Shown here one piece after another: positions 47,631 to 57,256 of a stretch of 64,000 nucleotides of DNA. The translations under genes and the position numbers were made by a program. This DNA comes from Bacteroidia bacterium. Lineage in GTDB: Bacteria; Bacteroidota; Bacteroidia; J057. Under the pieces are notes generated by a model. The model saw only the letters and a list, made by a program, of their open reading frames with translations. It did no database searches and was not told where the DNA came from. The DNA lies in contig JAUIGE010000013.1 of assembly GCA_030430205.1 (NCBI GenBank), positions 1-64,000 of the forward strand, given 5' to 3'. The first letter of the stretch is position 1. Each line of letters opens with the position of its first letter.

Positions 47631-47658
47631 AGGCGTAGTTTATGGCTACGCCTTTTTT
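47631..47658 (+). terminator. Orphan intrinsic terminator between divergent genes
   Basis: Perfect 8-bp stem AGGCGTAG/CTACGCCT (47631-47638 with 47646-47653), 7-base loop, six T. It faces the plus direction although no plus-strand gene lies upstream: the neighbours are divergent. Just before it, GGTCGG (about 47584) and CCGACC (about 47613) can pair. It may end a small RNA or be what remains of a lost gene. Confidence 0.7.
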
Positions 47659-47704
47659 ATTTGCTGACAGGCTACAGCTGAAGAGAGAGAAAATGTTTCA
47701 ATTA

Positions 47705-47724
47705 AAAATTGGTTGACCAATTTT
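47705..47724. promoter_or_regulatory. Palindromic operator like the UxuR/ExuR (GntR-family) site, upstream of the polysaccharide lyase
   Basis: AAAATTGGTTGACCAATTTT is a 20-base palindrome with two perfect 9-base arms around a TG centre. It matches the TGGTnnACCA core of FadR/UxuR-type GntR regulators and closely resembles the E. coli hexuronate operator AAATTGGTATACCAATTT. It lies 57 bases before the ATG of a PL6 lyase whose products are unsaturated uronates. Confidence 0.65.
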
Positions 47725-47780
47725 ATGTTCCTATTTTAGCCTGAACTTTTCTCAAACTGTCAATTATCAATATTGTAATT

Positions 47781-50372
47781 ATGAAAATTTTCTACTCCCT
47801 AAAAATTCAATTATTTTTTACATCATTAGCCTTATTCCTATTTACAGGCTCTGTTTTTTCTCAAACAGTGTATAATATTTCTGATCCCAAGGATTTAGAG
47901 AATCAGACGTATGTGGCTGGGGATGAAATTATATTGGCAAATGGTACATACACTACCGATGAGCGAATAGACTTTGTGGGTAATGGAACAGCAAGCGCTC
48001 CTATTACTTTTAGAGCAGCAAGTCCTGGAGGCGTTAAGTTTACGGGTGGTTTACAAATGAATATCGGTGGAGATTATGTAGTCGTGGATGGATTTCATTG
48101 GCAAGGTGGCTATGGCGCCAGCAATTTTATTCAATTCAGAAATGGTACTGACTATGCCAATCATAGTACCATTCAAAATTGTGCGATTGATGGCTTAGCC
48201 ATACATCCCGATGATGTGGCAGACGATCTCGCGAATGGTTCGAGAACCAAGCACAGATGGATTGTATTGTACGGAACTTACAATACGGTCATCAACTGTT
48301 CATTCATGAATAAGGCAAGCGCCGGCGCTTTGATCTTAGCGGAGTATCAGTACAATGCGGAAGATGATCCCTGTAAAACAGTGGGGCATACGATTAGCAA
48401 TAATTATTTCTATAAGTATGAAAAAATTCCTGATACGCTCAGTAATTCCGGCGATAGTGAAACGATACGGATCGGGACAAGCGAATATCAAAATGTAAAT
48501 AGCAATGTGACAGTTAGCAACAACTACTTTGTTGAAGCTGATGGCGAAAATGAAATCATCACCAACAAAAGTAAAGGTAACATATATACAAACAACACTT
48601 TCAGACGCTGTAGAGGATCATTGGTACTTCGTCATGGTTCTCACGCTGTCGTTGACAGAAATTACTTTTTAGGGGAAGATGTAGACGGTACCGGAGGCAT
48701 TAGAATTACCGATAGTGAGCATGCCATTACCAATAATTACATCCAGGATTGTATTACCGTGATGAGTCAGGCTAAATGGAATAATGGCATCACCTTTTTA
48801 GGAGGCGGCGATAATCCCGCAGTTGCTTGTACCTCTACCAATACTTCCAATGGATATCAGAAATCTGAAAATATTGACATCTCCAATAATTCGATTGTAA
48901 ATACCAACGCTCCTTTGTTTTATAATACAGATAAAGGATCAACCGATCCCACGGGAACCGTTTCAGATAACTTAATTTATTTTGCTACCAATGACCCTAA
49001 TACAACCGACGTTATTTCGGGGGATACACCTGCTTCTTATGCTAATTTGGGTACGGCCTTAACTTACTCTGGAAACGTTTTTACGGGAACTGTTTTAGGC
49101 GTAACGAACACCGGTTTTTCCTTAGAAACAGGAATTACGGCTACTGCTGAGGGTGAAATTTTCACTTTTTCAGGAACAGGGTCTGCCGGTAAAGGGGCTG
49201 ATATGGGTACCTATACACCAATCGCTGATAGCATGGTTGGTTACGGAATCGGCGCTTGTTTTTTAAATAATTTAGGGACAAACATAATGAATGGGAATTG
49301 TACGGTTGTAGTAGGCGAATATTTGACTATCAGTAGTTTAGCGCCTTTTCGTGCTACTGCGGACAGCAACGATGTTACCGTTAATGCGAATGTAAGCTGG
49401 ACTGCCGCTTCCAACGATCCCTGGATAACGATTGATCCGAAATCGGGTACGGGTAGTGCAACCGTTTCGGTCATGGTGACTAAAAATACAGACGTAAATA
49501 GCAGAATGGGTACGGTAACATTTACCCAGGAGCCTGGAGGCAATGATATTGTAAAAACATTAACGATTACCCAGGAAGGCGCAGCATTAACCAGTTTGTA
49601 TGACCTGATCAATACAGGCACAGGACAGCCTACCGATAAGGTTACGCTACACTCTTTTTCAAAAGAAGAAGTAGACGGGGTTTCTAAGTTTAATTATGCC
49701 AACAACACCTTAGACAAAGACAAAAGCACGGTTTGGGCGGCTGACGATGGCCCTGTGCTGGCAGGAGACTATAAAGGTGATGGAGAATATATTATTTATG
49801 ATTTGGGTGGCATCCATGATCTGGGTTTAATCCAGTTTTGTACCACGGATAAATCAGACCCTTTTGGATTTCAAATTCTCGTTTCGACCACCGGAACGGA
49901 TTCTTCCGATTTTTCCATGATCCTACCCACTTCAGGAGATTTGATATTAACAGCAACCAACTCTACCGCTTTCAATCAATATGAAGTGAACAAAGTAGCA
50001 GCGCGTTATGTGAAACTACTAGGCTATGGCAGATTTAATACTGCCGGCGATACCCGGACCAGTGTCTGGAGTGCTGTGGGTGAGATAGAATTTTACGGAG
50101 TAAAAACAGTTTCCATTGATCCAAATGAGCTTCCAACCCAAGCCTTAATATATCCCGTTCCCGCTACCGACATATTACATTTCAAGAACATGAAGCATGT
50201 TAATTTGATCACTGTCTATGGTATGGATGGTAGAAAAATTATGGAGAAAAATGTGATGGGTTCGGCCTTAGAAGCCCGTCTTGATGTTTCTTCCATTCCC
50301 AATGGCACCTATATTATAACACTGCAAGGAGAGCGGGGATATCAATCTGAACGGATTGTTATTTCTCGGTAA
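47781..50372 (+). CDS. T9SS-exported PL6-family polysaccharide lyase (alginate lyase/chondroitinase B type)
   Basis: 863 residues. Signal peptide (1-28, VFSQ), parallel beta-helix of the chondroitinase-B/PL6 type (about 30-500), BACON-like domain (about 525-615), discoidin-like domain (about 620-775) and type A T9SS sorting domain (about 785-863). The Lys in NKSKGN (Lys263) and Arg in LRHGS (Arg284) are 21 residues apart, as are the catalytic Lys250 and Arg271 of chondroitinase B. It should cleave uronate-containing polysaccharide, most likely alginate, by beta-elimination at the cell surface. The gene is visibly AT-richer than its neighbours, stands alone between terminators and has a hexuronate-type operator, suggesting acquisition by transfer. 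Confidence 0.88.
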   Translation: MKIFYSLKIQLFFTSLALFLFTGSVFSQTVYNISDPKDLENQTYVAGDEIILANGTYTTDERIDFVGNGTASAPITFRAASPGGVKFTGGLQMNIGGDYVVVDGFHWQGGYGASNFIQFRNGTDYANHSTIQNCAIDGLAIHPDDVADDLANGSRTKHRWIVLYGTYNTVINCSFMNKASAGALILAEYQYNAEDDPCKTVGHTISNNYFYKYEKIPDTLSNSGDSETIRIGTSEYQNVNSNVTVSNNYFVEADGENEIITNKSKGNIYTNNTFRRCRGSLVLRHGSHAVVDRNYFLGEDVDGTGGIRITDSEHAITNNYIQDCITVMSQAKWNNGITFLGGGDNPAVACTSTNTSNGYQKSENIDISNNSIVNTNAPLFYNTDKGSTDPTGTVSDNLIYFATNDPNTTDVISGDTPASYANLGTALTYSGNVFTGTVLGVTNTGFSLETGITATAEGEIFTFSGTGSAGKGADMGTYTPIADSMVGYGIGACFLNNLGTNIMNGNCTVVVGEYLTISSLAPFRATADSNDVTVNANVSWTAASNDPWITIDPKSGTGSATVSVMVTKNTDVNSRMGTVTFTQEPGGNDIVKTLTITQEGAALTSLYDLINTGTGQPTDKVTLHSFSKEEVDGVSKFNYANNTLDKDKSTVWAADDGPVLAGDYKGDGEYIIYDLGGIHDLGLIQFCTTDKSDPFGFQILVSTTGTDSSDFSMILPTSGDLILTATNSTAFNQYEVNKVAARYVKLLGYGRFNTAGDTRTSVWSAVGEIEFYGVKTVSIDPNELPTQALIYPVPATDILHFKNMKHVNLITVYGMDGRKIMEKNVMGSALEARLDVSSIPNGTYIITLQGERGYQSERIVISR

Positions 50373-50395
50373 AGATCGACTATAGGTGGGATCGT

Positions 50396-50443
50396 AAACC
50401 CTGACAGGGCTAAATAAAACCCTGTCAGGGTTTCCTTTATTTA
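50396..50443 (+). terminator. Intrinsic terminator after the polysaccharide lyase
   Basis: Perfect 14-bp stem (50396-50409 with 50420-50433), 10-base loop, followed by the T-rich CCTTTATTT. The stop codon is 24 bases upstream. Confidence 0.82.
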
Positions 50444-50580
50444 GGCTTGACATATAGAGCGCGAAGAACTATAAACGAAGAAACGGCTATAAAGGGCAAG
50501 GGGGAAAATTTTGGACTGGCAGTAGTGATCTTGGGTCAGGATATTTGTATATTATATTTATTCACCCTAACAACCGAGCT

Positions 50581-53142
50581 ATGAAGAAAAGCACTACTCT
50601 TTTTCTATTCATTCTTTCTCTGACCTTTTCCTTTGCGCAGTCTCCCTACTTCAACGAATGGTACGCCAGCGATCCCGATCGCCCTTTTGTGAAGCTGCTT
50701 GTCAGCGAAGACGCTGTCTACGAAGTGACCGTCGCCGACCTCATGGCCGCAGGCCATGATCTCTCTCAGGCACAGCCTGATTCGATCCAATTGTATTACA
50801 GAGGGGAAGAAATTCCCCTGACCGTGGAGCGGGATTCCCTGGAGAATTTTGCGTCTTTGACCTTCTACGGGAGGAGAAATGATGGCGCTGTGGAGGCGCA
50901 GATGTATCGCAATCCGATCACTCATGCGCCAGATCCCAGCCAGCAGCCCAATCCCGATTTTAGCCTGTATTCGGATACGGCTGCCTACTTTTTGAGCTGG
51001 GGAAGTGATGTAGGGAAGCGCTATCAGACGCTTTTGGATACAAACTATGCGCAATATTCACCGGAGGTGTCTTATCCATATGAAATGAGCTGGGAACCGC
51101 ATCCAGATTCTGGACGGAATACCTCAAACTACGCCAGAGCTGTAGTTGGTGGCGGCAATCCCTATAGTACTTCACATAGTATCAATTGTGATTTTGGAAC
51201 AGGAGAAGGCTATGTGAGTGATATCGGATTTGGAAATGAGGCGCCATTGAGGACAAACTTTTTGTATACGCCCGACCCGATTTCGGGTATGCATGATGTG
51301 CGCTTTCAGATAGGTCTTTTTCATCGTTCAAAAACGAAACATCACCCGTCAGTCTCACTGGCCAAAGACCCTTCCGTGGTCATTTTGGATACGCTTTATC
51401 CTTATCAGATTATTCGGGTTAAACGCTATAGCCGAACACTCCCTTTGCGCTTATCAGCTCAAACGGACCTGATTTTTAAAGATTTGACTTTTTCTTTTGA
51501 AGATAGCCCTTTAAGCCATCTGACGACCATCAAAATACGCTACCAGCGAAGGCCAGATTTGAAGAATACGGGCCACACCCAAATCAGGGAATGGACGCGC
51601 AATACGACCACCTATTTCCAATTCGAAAATCCACTCGGCCAGGATCAGCTGTGGGTATATGATCCTGAAAATCACATCCGCTACGAAGGACAGATTTCAG
51701 GAGGAAAAGCGCATGTGCTGCTCAACGGTCGCTTTTATGGAAAAAGCCTGGAAATGGTCACTGATCAGGGCTTTCAAAAGCCTGTTATCGCTCAGCAAAC
51801 GCATTTGCGTAATCTTTGCCATCCCGATTCGGGCGTTCAATTTGTCATCATCGCTCATCGAAAAGTCGATACATCTGCGCTCGCCTACGCGGCATACCGC
51901 GATACGACCACGGCAGGCCATGAGCCACTTTCTGCCAAGGTAGTTTTTATAGATGAAATCTATGATGAGTTCAGCTATGGGGCACCTACGCCTCAGGCGA
52001 TCCAGCAATTTGTCAATTGCGCTTTGGACAATTGGACGGTGAAGCCGAAGTATCTTTTCCTTTGGGGAAAAGGAAAATTGTGGCTGCGAGGAAGTTCGGA
52101 ACCCGTTGTTCCGAGTTATGGCTATCCTGCGAACGATGTTCGCTTTACGACGCCCTGGGGCGGGGATAGGACTTCGCAGGTGGCGATAGGACGGCTGAAT
52201 ATTTATGATAATCGGGAAGGGATGGCTTATTTGGAGAAGGTAAAACACTTTGAGCGAACCGGAGAGGAGGCTTGGCGAAAGGAGGCGGTGATGATAGGAA
52301 GGGGGGAATTTCCTGCCCAATCTTCAACAATTTCATTGAGCCTAAGTGAATTTTCCTCTTGCTTTGCTTCTTCTGAGGCAAGCAATGGTAATCCTGCTAT
52401 TGTCGATGATCAGGATTCAAGTATTACAAATCCTATTAATTACCACTCAAAAGTAGATTCTGGTATAGGCTTGTTTTTTAACTGGATTTATTTTTCCAGC
52501 AATCTCGGTATTTTCCCTTTTTTAGAAGCATTCGAATACCAAAATTTCGATAAACCGACTTTTTTGATGTCTTTAGGAGGTTATTGGGGAGATTGGTCTG
52601 GAAGAGAAAGTTTCGGAGAAAGATGGATAAAAGAACCTCGAAGAGGGGCAATCGCTCTCCTGGCGAATGCTAGTTACGGTTTTGTTGATAGCTTATACCC
52701 CTTCGGACAAATCTTCTTTTGCCAACAACTCAGCCTCAAACCCAATCGCCCACTAGGCGAAATCGTCCGCCACACTTACCAGAAAATGGTAGATTCTCTT
52801 CCTGGTTTCCAATACCTCAACCACGCCCGTCAGATGAACCTGCAAGGCGATCCCGCCCTCGTCATCTTCCCTTTCGGGATGAATACGGGTATCCCGCCTC
52901 AGCCAAAGGCTTTCGTACAAGTATTTCCAAACCCGGCACACGACGAGTTGACCCTCTCATCCTCAGACGAGTTCATCGAAGCAGTAAGCCTGTACAACCT
53001 GCTCGGGCAGCAGGTTCTGGAAAAAGACGCTTTGTTCAAAAGCAAAGTCCAATTGGATGTGAGCAGCCTGAAGCCAGGCTATTATTTCCTGCAGTACCGC
53101 ACCCGGAAGGGGATCGGCCTGACAAAGCTTGTGGTAGAATGA
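50581..53142 (+). CDS. Gingipain-like (C25 family) T9SS-exported protein, probably catalytically inactive
   Basis: 853 residues from ATG 50581 (signal peptide to SFAQ). C25-like order: VFIDEIYDEFSYG, a KYLFLWGKG strand, VPSYGYPANDVRFTT, VAIGRLNI (GR motif), then RRGAIALLANASYGF, GDPAL and a type A T9SS sorting domain (VFPNPAHDELTL onward). Where active members have NYxGHGS the sequence reads NWIYFSS, and where they have the nucleophile motif (ACxNG or similar) it reads MSLGGYWGD, so both His and Cys seem to be missing. The stretch about 52320-52700 holding these positions is AT-richer than the rest. Function is unknown; a binding or structural role is possible. Confidence 0.75.
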   Translation: MKKSTTLFLFILSLTFSFAQSPYFNEWYASDPDRPFVKLLVSEDAVYEVTVADLMAAGHDLSQAQPDSIQLYYRGEEIPLTVERDSLENFASLTFYGRRNDGAVEAQMYRNPITHAPDPSQQPNPDFSLYSDTAAYFLSWGSDVGKRYQTLLDTNYAQYSPEVSYPYEMSWEPHPDSGRNTSNYARAVVGGGNPYSTSHSINCDFGTGEGYVSDIGFGNEAPLRTNFLYTPDPISGMHDVRFQIGLFHRSKTKHHPSVSLAKDPSVVILDTLYPYQIIRVKRYSRTLPLRLSAQTDLIFKDLTFSFEDSPLSHLTTIKIRYQRRPDLKNTGHTQIREWTRNTTTYFQFENPLGQDQLWVYDPENHIRYEGQISGGKAHVLLNGRFYGKSLEMVTDQGFQKPVIAQQTHLRNLCHPDSGVQFVIIAHRKVDTSALAYAAYRDTTTAGHEPLSAKVVFIDEIYDEFSYGAPTPQAIQQFVNCALDNWTVKPKYLFLWGKGKLWLRGSSEPVVPSYGYPANDVRFTTPWGGDRTSQVAIGRLNIYDNREGMAYLEKVKHFERTGEEAWRKEAVMIGRGEFPAQSSTISLSLSEFSSCFASSEASNGNPAIVDDQDSSITNPINYHSKVDSGIGLFFNWIYFSSNLGIFPFLEAFEYQNFDKPTFLMSLGGYWGDWSGRESFGERWIKEPRRGAIALLANASYGFVDSLYPFGQIFFCQQLSLKPNRPLGEIVRHTYQKMVDSLPGFQYLNHARQMNLQGDPALVIFPFGMNTGIPPQPKAFVQVFPNPAHDELTLSSSDEFIEAVSLYNLLGQQVLEKDALFKSKVQLDVSSLKPGYYFLQYRTRKGIGLTKLVVE

Positions 53143-53154
53143 TGAGAAAACACC

Positions 53155-53162
53155 TATCTTTG
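53155..53162 (+). promoter_or_regulatory. Candidate promoter of the coiled-coil gene
   Basis: TATCTTTG (exact TAnnTTTG) with TTG at 53129-53131, 23 bases upstream, as the -33 element. It starts just after the stop of the C25-like gene and would give a leader of about 120 bases containing the palindromic element at 53175. Confidence 0.5.
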
Positions 53163-53174
53163 TGATAATCAGAA

Positions 53175-53239
53175 CATCCCTTCTGGATTACGGGAAACTG
53201 GTTTTGTAAAACCTAAGGGTTTTCAATCCCGAAGGGATG
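53175..53239. repeat. Palindromic intergenic element (CATCCCTT ... AAGGGATG)
   Basis: Outer arms CATCCCTT (53175-53182) and AAGGGATG (53232-53239) enclose an inner hairpin AAAACC/GGTTTT (53208-53223). The AATCCCGAAGGGATG motif resembles short dispersed palindromes I recall from other Bacteroidota intergenic regions. Only one copy is seen here, so the repeat status is from memory. Confidence 0.5.
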
Positions 53240-53288
53240 CCAAGATTATAGCCCAAATGGATTTTGTAGTTAAAAATCAAAACTAAAA

Positions 53289-53789
<501 letters not shown>

Positions 53790-53793
<4 letters not shown>

Positions 53794-55439
53794 CTCATCC
53801 CCTTCCACGCATTAATCAACCCATTAGTCGATCCATCATGCGAAGTCACTTCGCTTTCATCCTGCAATTCCGGCAGGATCTGAGAGGCAAGCTGCTTACC
53901 CAGCTCCACGCCCCACTGATCAAAGCTCAGGATGTTCCAGATCACCCCCTGCACAAAGATTTTGTGCTCATACATGGCGACCAGCGCTCCCAGCGTATGG
54001 GGATCCAGCTTTTTGAACAAAATAGAGTTGGTCGGGCGATTGCCTTCAAAGATTTTGAAAGGCGCGAGCTTTTCGATTTCCAGAGGAGACATATCGGTTT
54101 TCTTCAGCTCAGCTGTCACTTCCTCATAAGTCTTGCCCTTCATCAGGGCTTCGGGCTGCGCGAAAAAATTCGCGAGGAGTTTCGGCAAATGGTCGCCGAT
54201 GGGATTGTGGCTTTGAGCGGCGGCGAGAAAATCCGCCGGGATCAGCTTCGTTCCCTGATGGATCAGTTGGTAAAAGGCATGCTGCCCATTGGTGCCGGGC
54301 ATGCCCCAGATGATAGGACCGGTCTGATAATCGACGGGCATGCCGCCTCTATCCACATATTTGCCATTGCTTTCCATATCTCCCTGCTGAAAATAGAAGG
54401 CAAAATGGTAGAGATATTGGTCGTAGGGCAAAATGGCATGGGATTCTGCTTCGAAGAAGTTGTTGTACCAAATGCCCAATAGGGCCAGGACAACGGGCAT
54501 ATTATGCGCCAGAGGCGCATGGAGGAAGTGATTGTCCATGGCGTGGGCACCCGCCAGAAATGCTTCGAAATTTTCGAAGCCGATCGTACAGGCCACCGAC
54601 AGCCCGATGGCTGACCAGACCGAATAGCGCCCGCCGACCCAGTCCCAGAAGCGAAACATATTCGCCGGATCTATACCAAAGGCTTCTACCTTTTCGGTGT
54701 TGGTGGAAAGCGCTACAAAGTGCTTTTTGATGTGCGAAGCCTCTTTGGCCGTTGCCAAAAACCAGTCGCGCGCCGTGTGCGCGTTGGTCATCGTCTCCTG
54801 GGTGGTGAAAGTCTTCGACGCGATCATAAAGAGCGTTGTCTCGGGATTGACCGATTTGAGCACCTCTGCGATGTGGTTGGCGTCTACGTTGGAGACGTAG
54901 TGGGCGCGCATATCCTGCTGGCGATAAGCCATCAGGGCGTGGTTGACCATAGCCGGACCGAGGTCCGAGCCGCCGATGCCGATATTGACGATATCGGTGA
55001 TGCGTTTGCCGGTATAGCCTTTCCATTCACCCGAAAGCAGGCGATCCGAAAAAGTCTTCATTTGTGCCAAAACGGCGTTTATGTCCGGCATGACGTCTTC
55101 GCCATCTACGATGACGGGGCTATTGCTTCGGTTTCTCAGCGCGGTGTGCAGCACAGCGCGGCCTTCGGTGCTATTGATGATTTCGCCCGAAAACATCTGC
55201 TCACGGGCTTCTTCTACCTGGCAGGCTTCTGCCAGTTCCACCAGCAATCGCATGCCTTTTTCATCTACTCTGTTTTTAGCATAGTCCAGTATGATGTCTT
55301 CGAAGCGAATAGAAAATTTTTCAAAACGCTGCGCATCCGCCGCAAACCAATCACGCATCTGATGGTCTTTGATCTCTTCAAAATGTGCCTGCAAATGCTT
55401 CCAGGCGGCTGTCTGTGTAGGATTTATATTTGATAACAT
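53790..55439 (-). CDS. pgi: Glucose-6-phosphate isomerase
   Basis: 549 residues from the ATG at 55439 ([13 protein letters not shown]); 20 upstream codons in frame lack homology. PGI signatures: [10 protein letters not shown] (about 150-159), SKTFTTQET (about 208-216), [15 protein letters not shown] and [15 protein letters not shown] (about 380-394), and a late Lys in [11 protein letters not shown]. It interconverts glucose-6-phosphate and fructose-6-phosphate in glycolysis and gluconeogenesis, supplying sugar-nucleotide pathways too. The stop TAG comes from a heptamer array. Confidence 0.97.
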
Positions 55440-55508
55440 AAAATTATTGCTGTTTTCTACCTGATCGAATCCACGCCCAATCTCGTGCAAAGAAAACAAA
55501 AAGATGCC

Positions 55509-55516
55509 TAAATTTG
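55509..55516 (+). promoter_or_regulatory. Candidate -7 promoter element for the pRiA4b ORF-3-like gene
   Basis: TAAATTTG fits TAnnTTTG, 16 bases before the ATG at 55533, implying a very short leader. No clear -33 element. Confidence 0.35.
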
Positions 55517-55532
55517 CCCCAAATTAATTTTT

Positions 55533-56201
55533 ATGAAAACAAAAGGGAATTGTAGTTTTTGTGGAAACGAATACTCAGGGTCCGGGATCACTCGACATCT
55601 AAATAATCACCTCAAGGCGATACAGCTTTCTAAGGGGAAAGCTTATTTTCACCTTCGGATACAAGGTAAATATGATCCCATTTATTGGTTGAATCTTCTG
55701 GTTGAACAAAAAACATCTTTTGAAGAGTTGGACAGATTCCTGCGAAAAATTTGGTTGGAATGCTGTGGGCATCTGAGCGCATTTGAAATAGATGGACTTT
55801 CGAGAGGATGGGGTTGGATTGATGAGGAAGAGGAAGATGAGATTATGTATTCGAAGCTAAGTAAATATCTCGATGAGGGAACTACTTTTTCTCACACCTA
55901 TGACTTTGGCACTTCTACTGAGTTGAAAGGCAAAGTGCAGGGAGCATTTGTTTTGCCTACTTTGTCCAAAGAAGATGGGCCGATCAAGATTTTGGCCCGA
56001 AACGAGGCTCCCTTATTTGTATGCTTTGCCTGCAAAAAAGAGGTGGCAACAGAAATTTGCACGGCTTGCTATTATGAAGCTGACGAACCTTATTTCTGTG
56101 AAAATTGCATGGAGAAACATGCTGAGACCTGTGAAGGGGAAGAATACTTCTTACCTTTGGTCAACTCTCCCAGAACAGGCGTTTGTGGGTATGATGGATG
56201 A
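55533..56201 (+). CDS. Cys-rich pRiA4b ORF-3-like protein
   Basis: 222 residues. An N-terminal CSFCGNEYSGSGITRHLNNH zinc-finger-like motif (7-26) is followed by a pRiA4b ORF-3-like domain (PF07929; YFHLRIQGKYDPIYW, FLRKIWLECCGHLSAF, and FSHTYDFGTSTELKGKV near 120-136). A cysteine-rich tail (CFACKKEVATEICTACYYEADEPYFCENCMEKH spacing, about 165-197) may bind one or two more zinc ions. Function of the family is unknown; despite its plasmid and transposon associations nothing mobile is visible here. Start at the ATG 16 bases after a TAnnTTTG element. Confidence 0.77.
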   Translation: MKTKGNCSFCGNEYSGSGITRHLNNHLKAIQLSKGKAYFHLRIQGKYDPIYWLNLLVEQKTSFEELDRFLRKIWLECCGHLSAFEIDGLSRGWGWIDEEEEDEIMYSKLSKYLDEGTTFSHTYDFGTSTELKGKVQGAFVLPTLSKEDGPIKILARNEAPLFVCFACKKEVATEICTACYYEADEPYFCENCMEKHAETCEGEEYFLPLVNSPRTGVCGYDG

Positions 56202-56268
56202 TTTTTGTAAGAAAAACGGCACGCTGCCTACTTATCTCTCAATTGAAAAACACCTTATTTTTTTTCCA

Positions 56269-57198
56269 ATGGCTGATAATTTCCTCGAACTTAAACATGT
56301 AACCAAGCGCTACGATCAACACATCGCTGTCAATGACGTCAGCATGACTGTGCCTCGTGGCAAGATTTATGGCCTGCTCGGCCCCAATGGCGCCGGAAAA
56401 ACCTCCACCATCCGCATGATCACCCAGATCACTTATCCGGATAGTGGCGAAATCATTTTCGACGGCCACCCGCTCAAACCCGAAGATGTCAACCGCATCG
56501 GTTATATGCCCGAAGAACGCGGATTGTACAAAAAAATGAAGGTCAAAGACCAGATTGAATACCTGCTCACGCTCAAAGGACTTTCGCAGAAAGAAGCAAA
56601 AGTCAAGCGCGCAGAGTGGCTCGAAAAGCTGGGCCTGGGCGACTGGACGGAGCGTAAGACGACGGACCTGTCTAAGGGAATGCAGCAAAAGGTGCAGTTT
56701 ATCTCCACTGTGGCACATGAGCCGCCTTTGCTGATTCTGGATGAGCCCTTTTCAGGCCTTGACCCCGTCAATGCCCAGGTGATCGAAGATGAGCTGATGC
56801 GCATGAAAAATGCAGGCGCAACCATCATTTTTTCCACCCACCGCATGGAGCAGGTAGAAGAACTCTGTGATTCTATCGGCCTCATCAATCGGGGCAGACT
56901 CATCCTGGGAGATGACATCAACACCGTGCGCAAGCGCTTTCAGCACAATGTCTACCTTATCGACTTCATCGGCGATGGCTCCGTGATTAAGGGGATCGAC
57001 AATGTCGAGATATTGGAAATGTCAGACCGTAGTGCCAAAGTGAAACTGCCTGATGGTCAGGGTGTCAAGAGTATTATGCAAAAGTTGCTCAATACTCCCC
57101 TTGAGTTGCTTAAGGTGGAATTGCACCTGCCACGTCTACATGAAATATTCATCGAATTGGTAGGAAAAGATGCGCCCGTAGCTGCGCAAATGAAATAA
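56269..57198 (+). CDS. ABC-2 type transporter ATP-binding protein
   Basis: 309 residues from the ATG at 56269 (MADNFLELKHVTKRYDQH); the frame is open upstream but without homology. Walker A GPNGAGKTS (38-46), signature LSKGMQQ (134-139), Walker B LLILDEP (154-160), His191 switch, and a C-terminal DUF4162-like domain (about 215-300). It powers the exporter with the permease 58 bases downstream. NatA-like sodium or drug export is the usual guess for this pair. A heptamer array lies between the two genes. Confidence 0.88.
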   Translation: MADNFLELKHVTKRYDQHIAVNDVSMTVPRGKIYGLLGPNGAGKTSTIRMITQITYPDSGEIIFDGHPLKPEDVNRIGYMPEERGLYKKMKVKDQIEYLLTLKGLSQKEAKVKRAEWLEKLGLGDWTERKTTDLSKGMQQKVQFISTVAHEPPLLILDEPFSGLDPVNAQVIEDELMRMKNAGATIIFSTHRMEQVEELCDSIGLINRGRLILGDDINTVRKRFQHNVYLIDFIGDGSVIKGIDNVEILEMSDRSAKVKLPDGQGVKSIMQKLLNTPLELLKVELHLPRLHEIFIELVGKDAPVAAQMK

Positions 57199-57238
57199 AA
57201 CCCGAAACCCGAAACTCGAAACTCGAAACTCGAAACTC
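57197..57238. repeat. Heptamer array, GAAACCC / GAAACTC type
   Basis: Six in-phase units (AAAACCC, GAAACCC, four GAAACTC) starting inside the TAA stop of the ATP-binding protein gene and filling most of the spacer to the permease. Confidence 0.95.
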
Positions 57239-57256
57239 TCAAAAAACATTTGCCTC

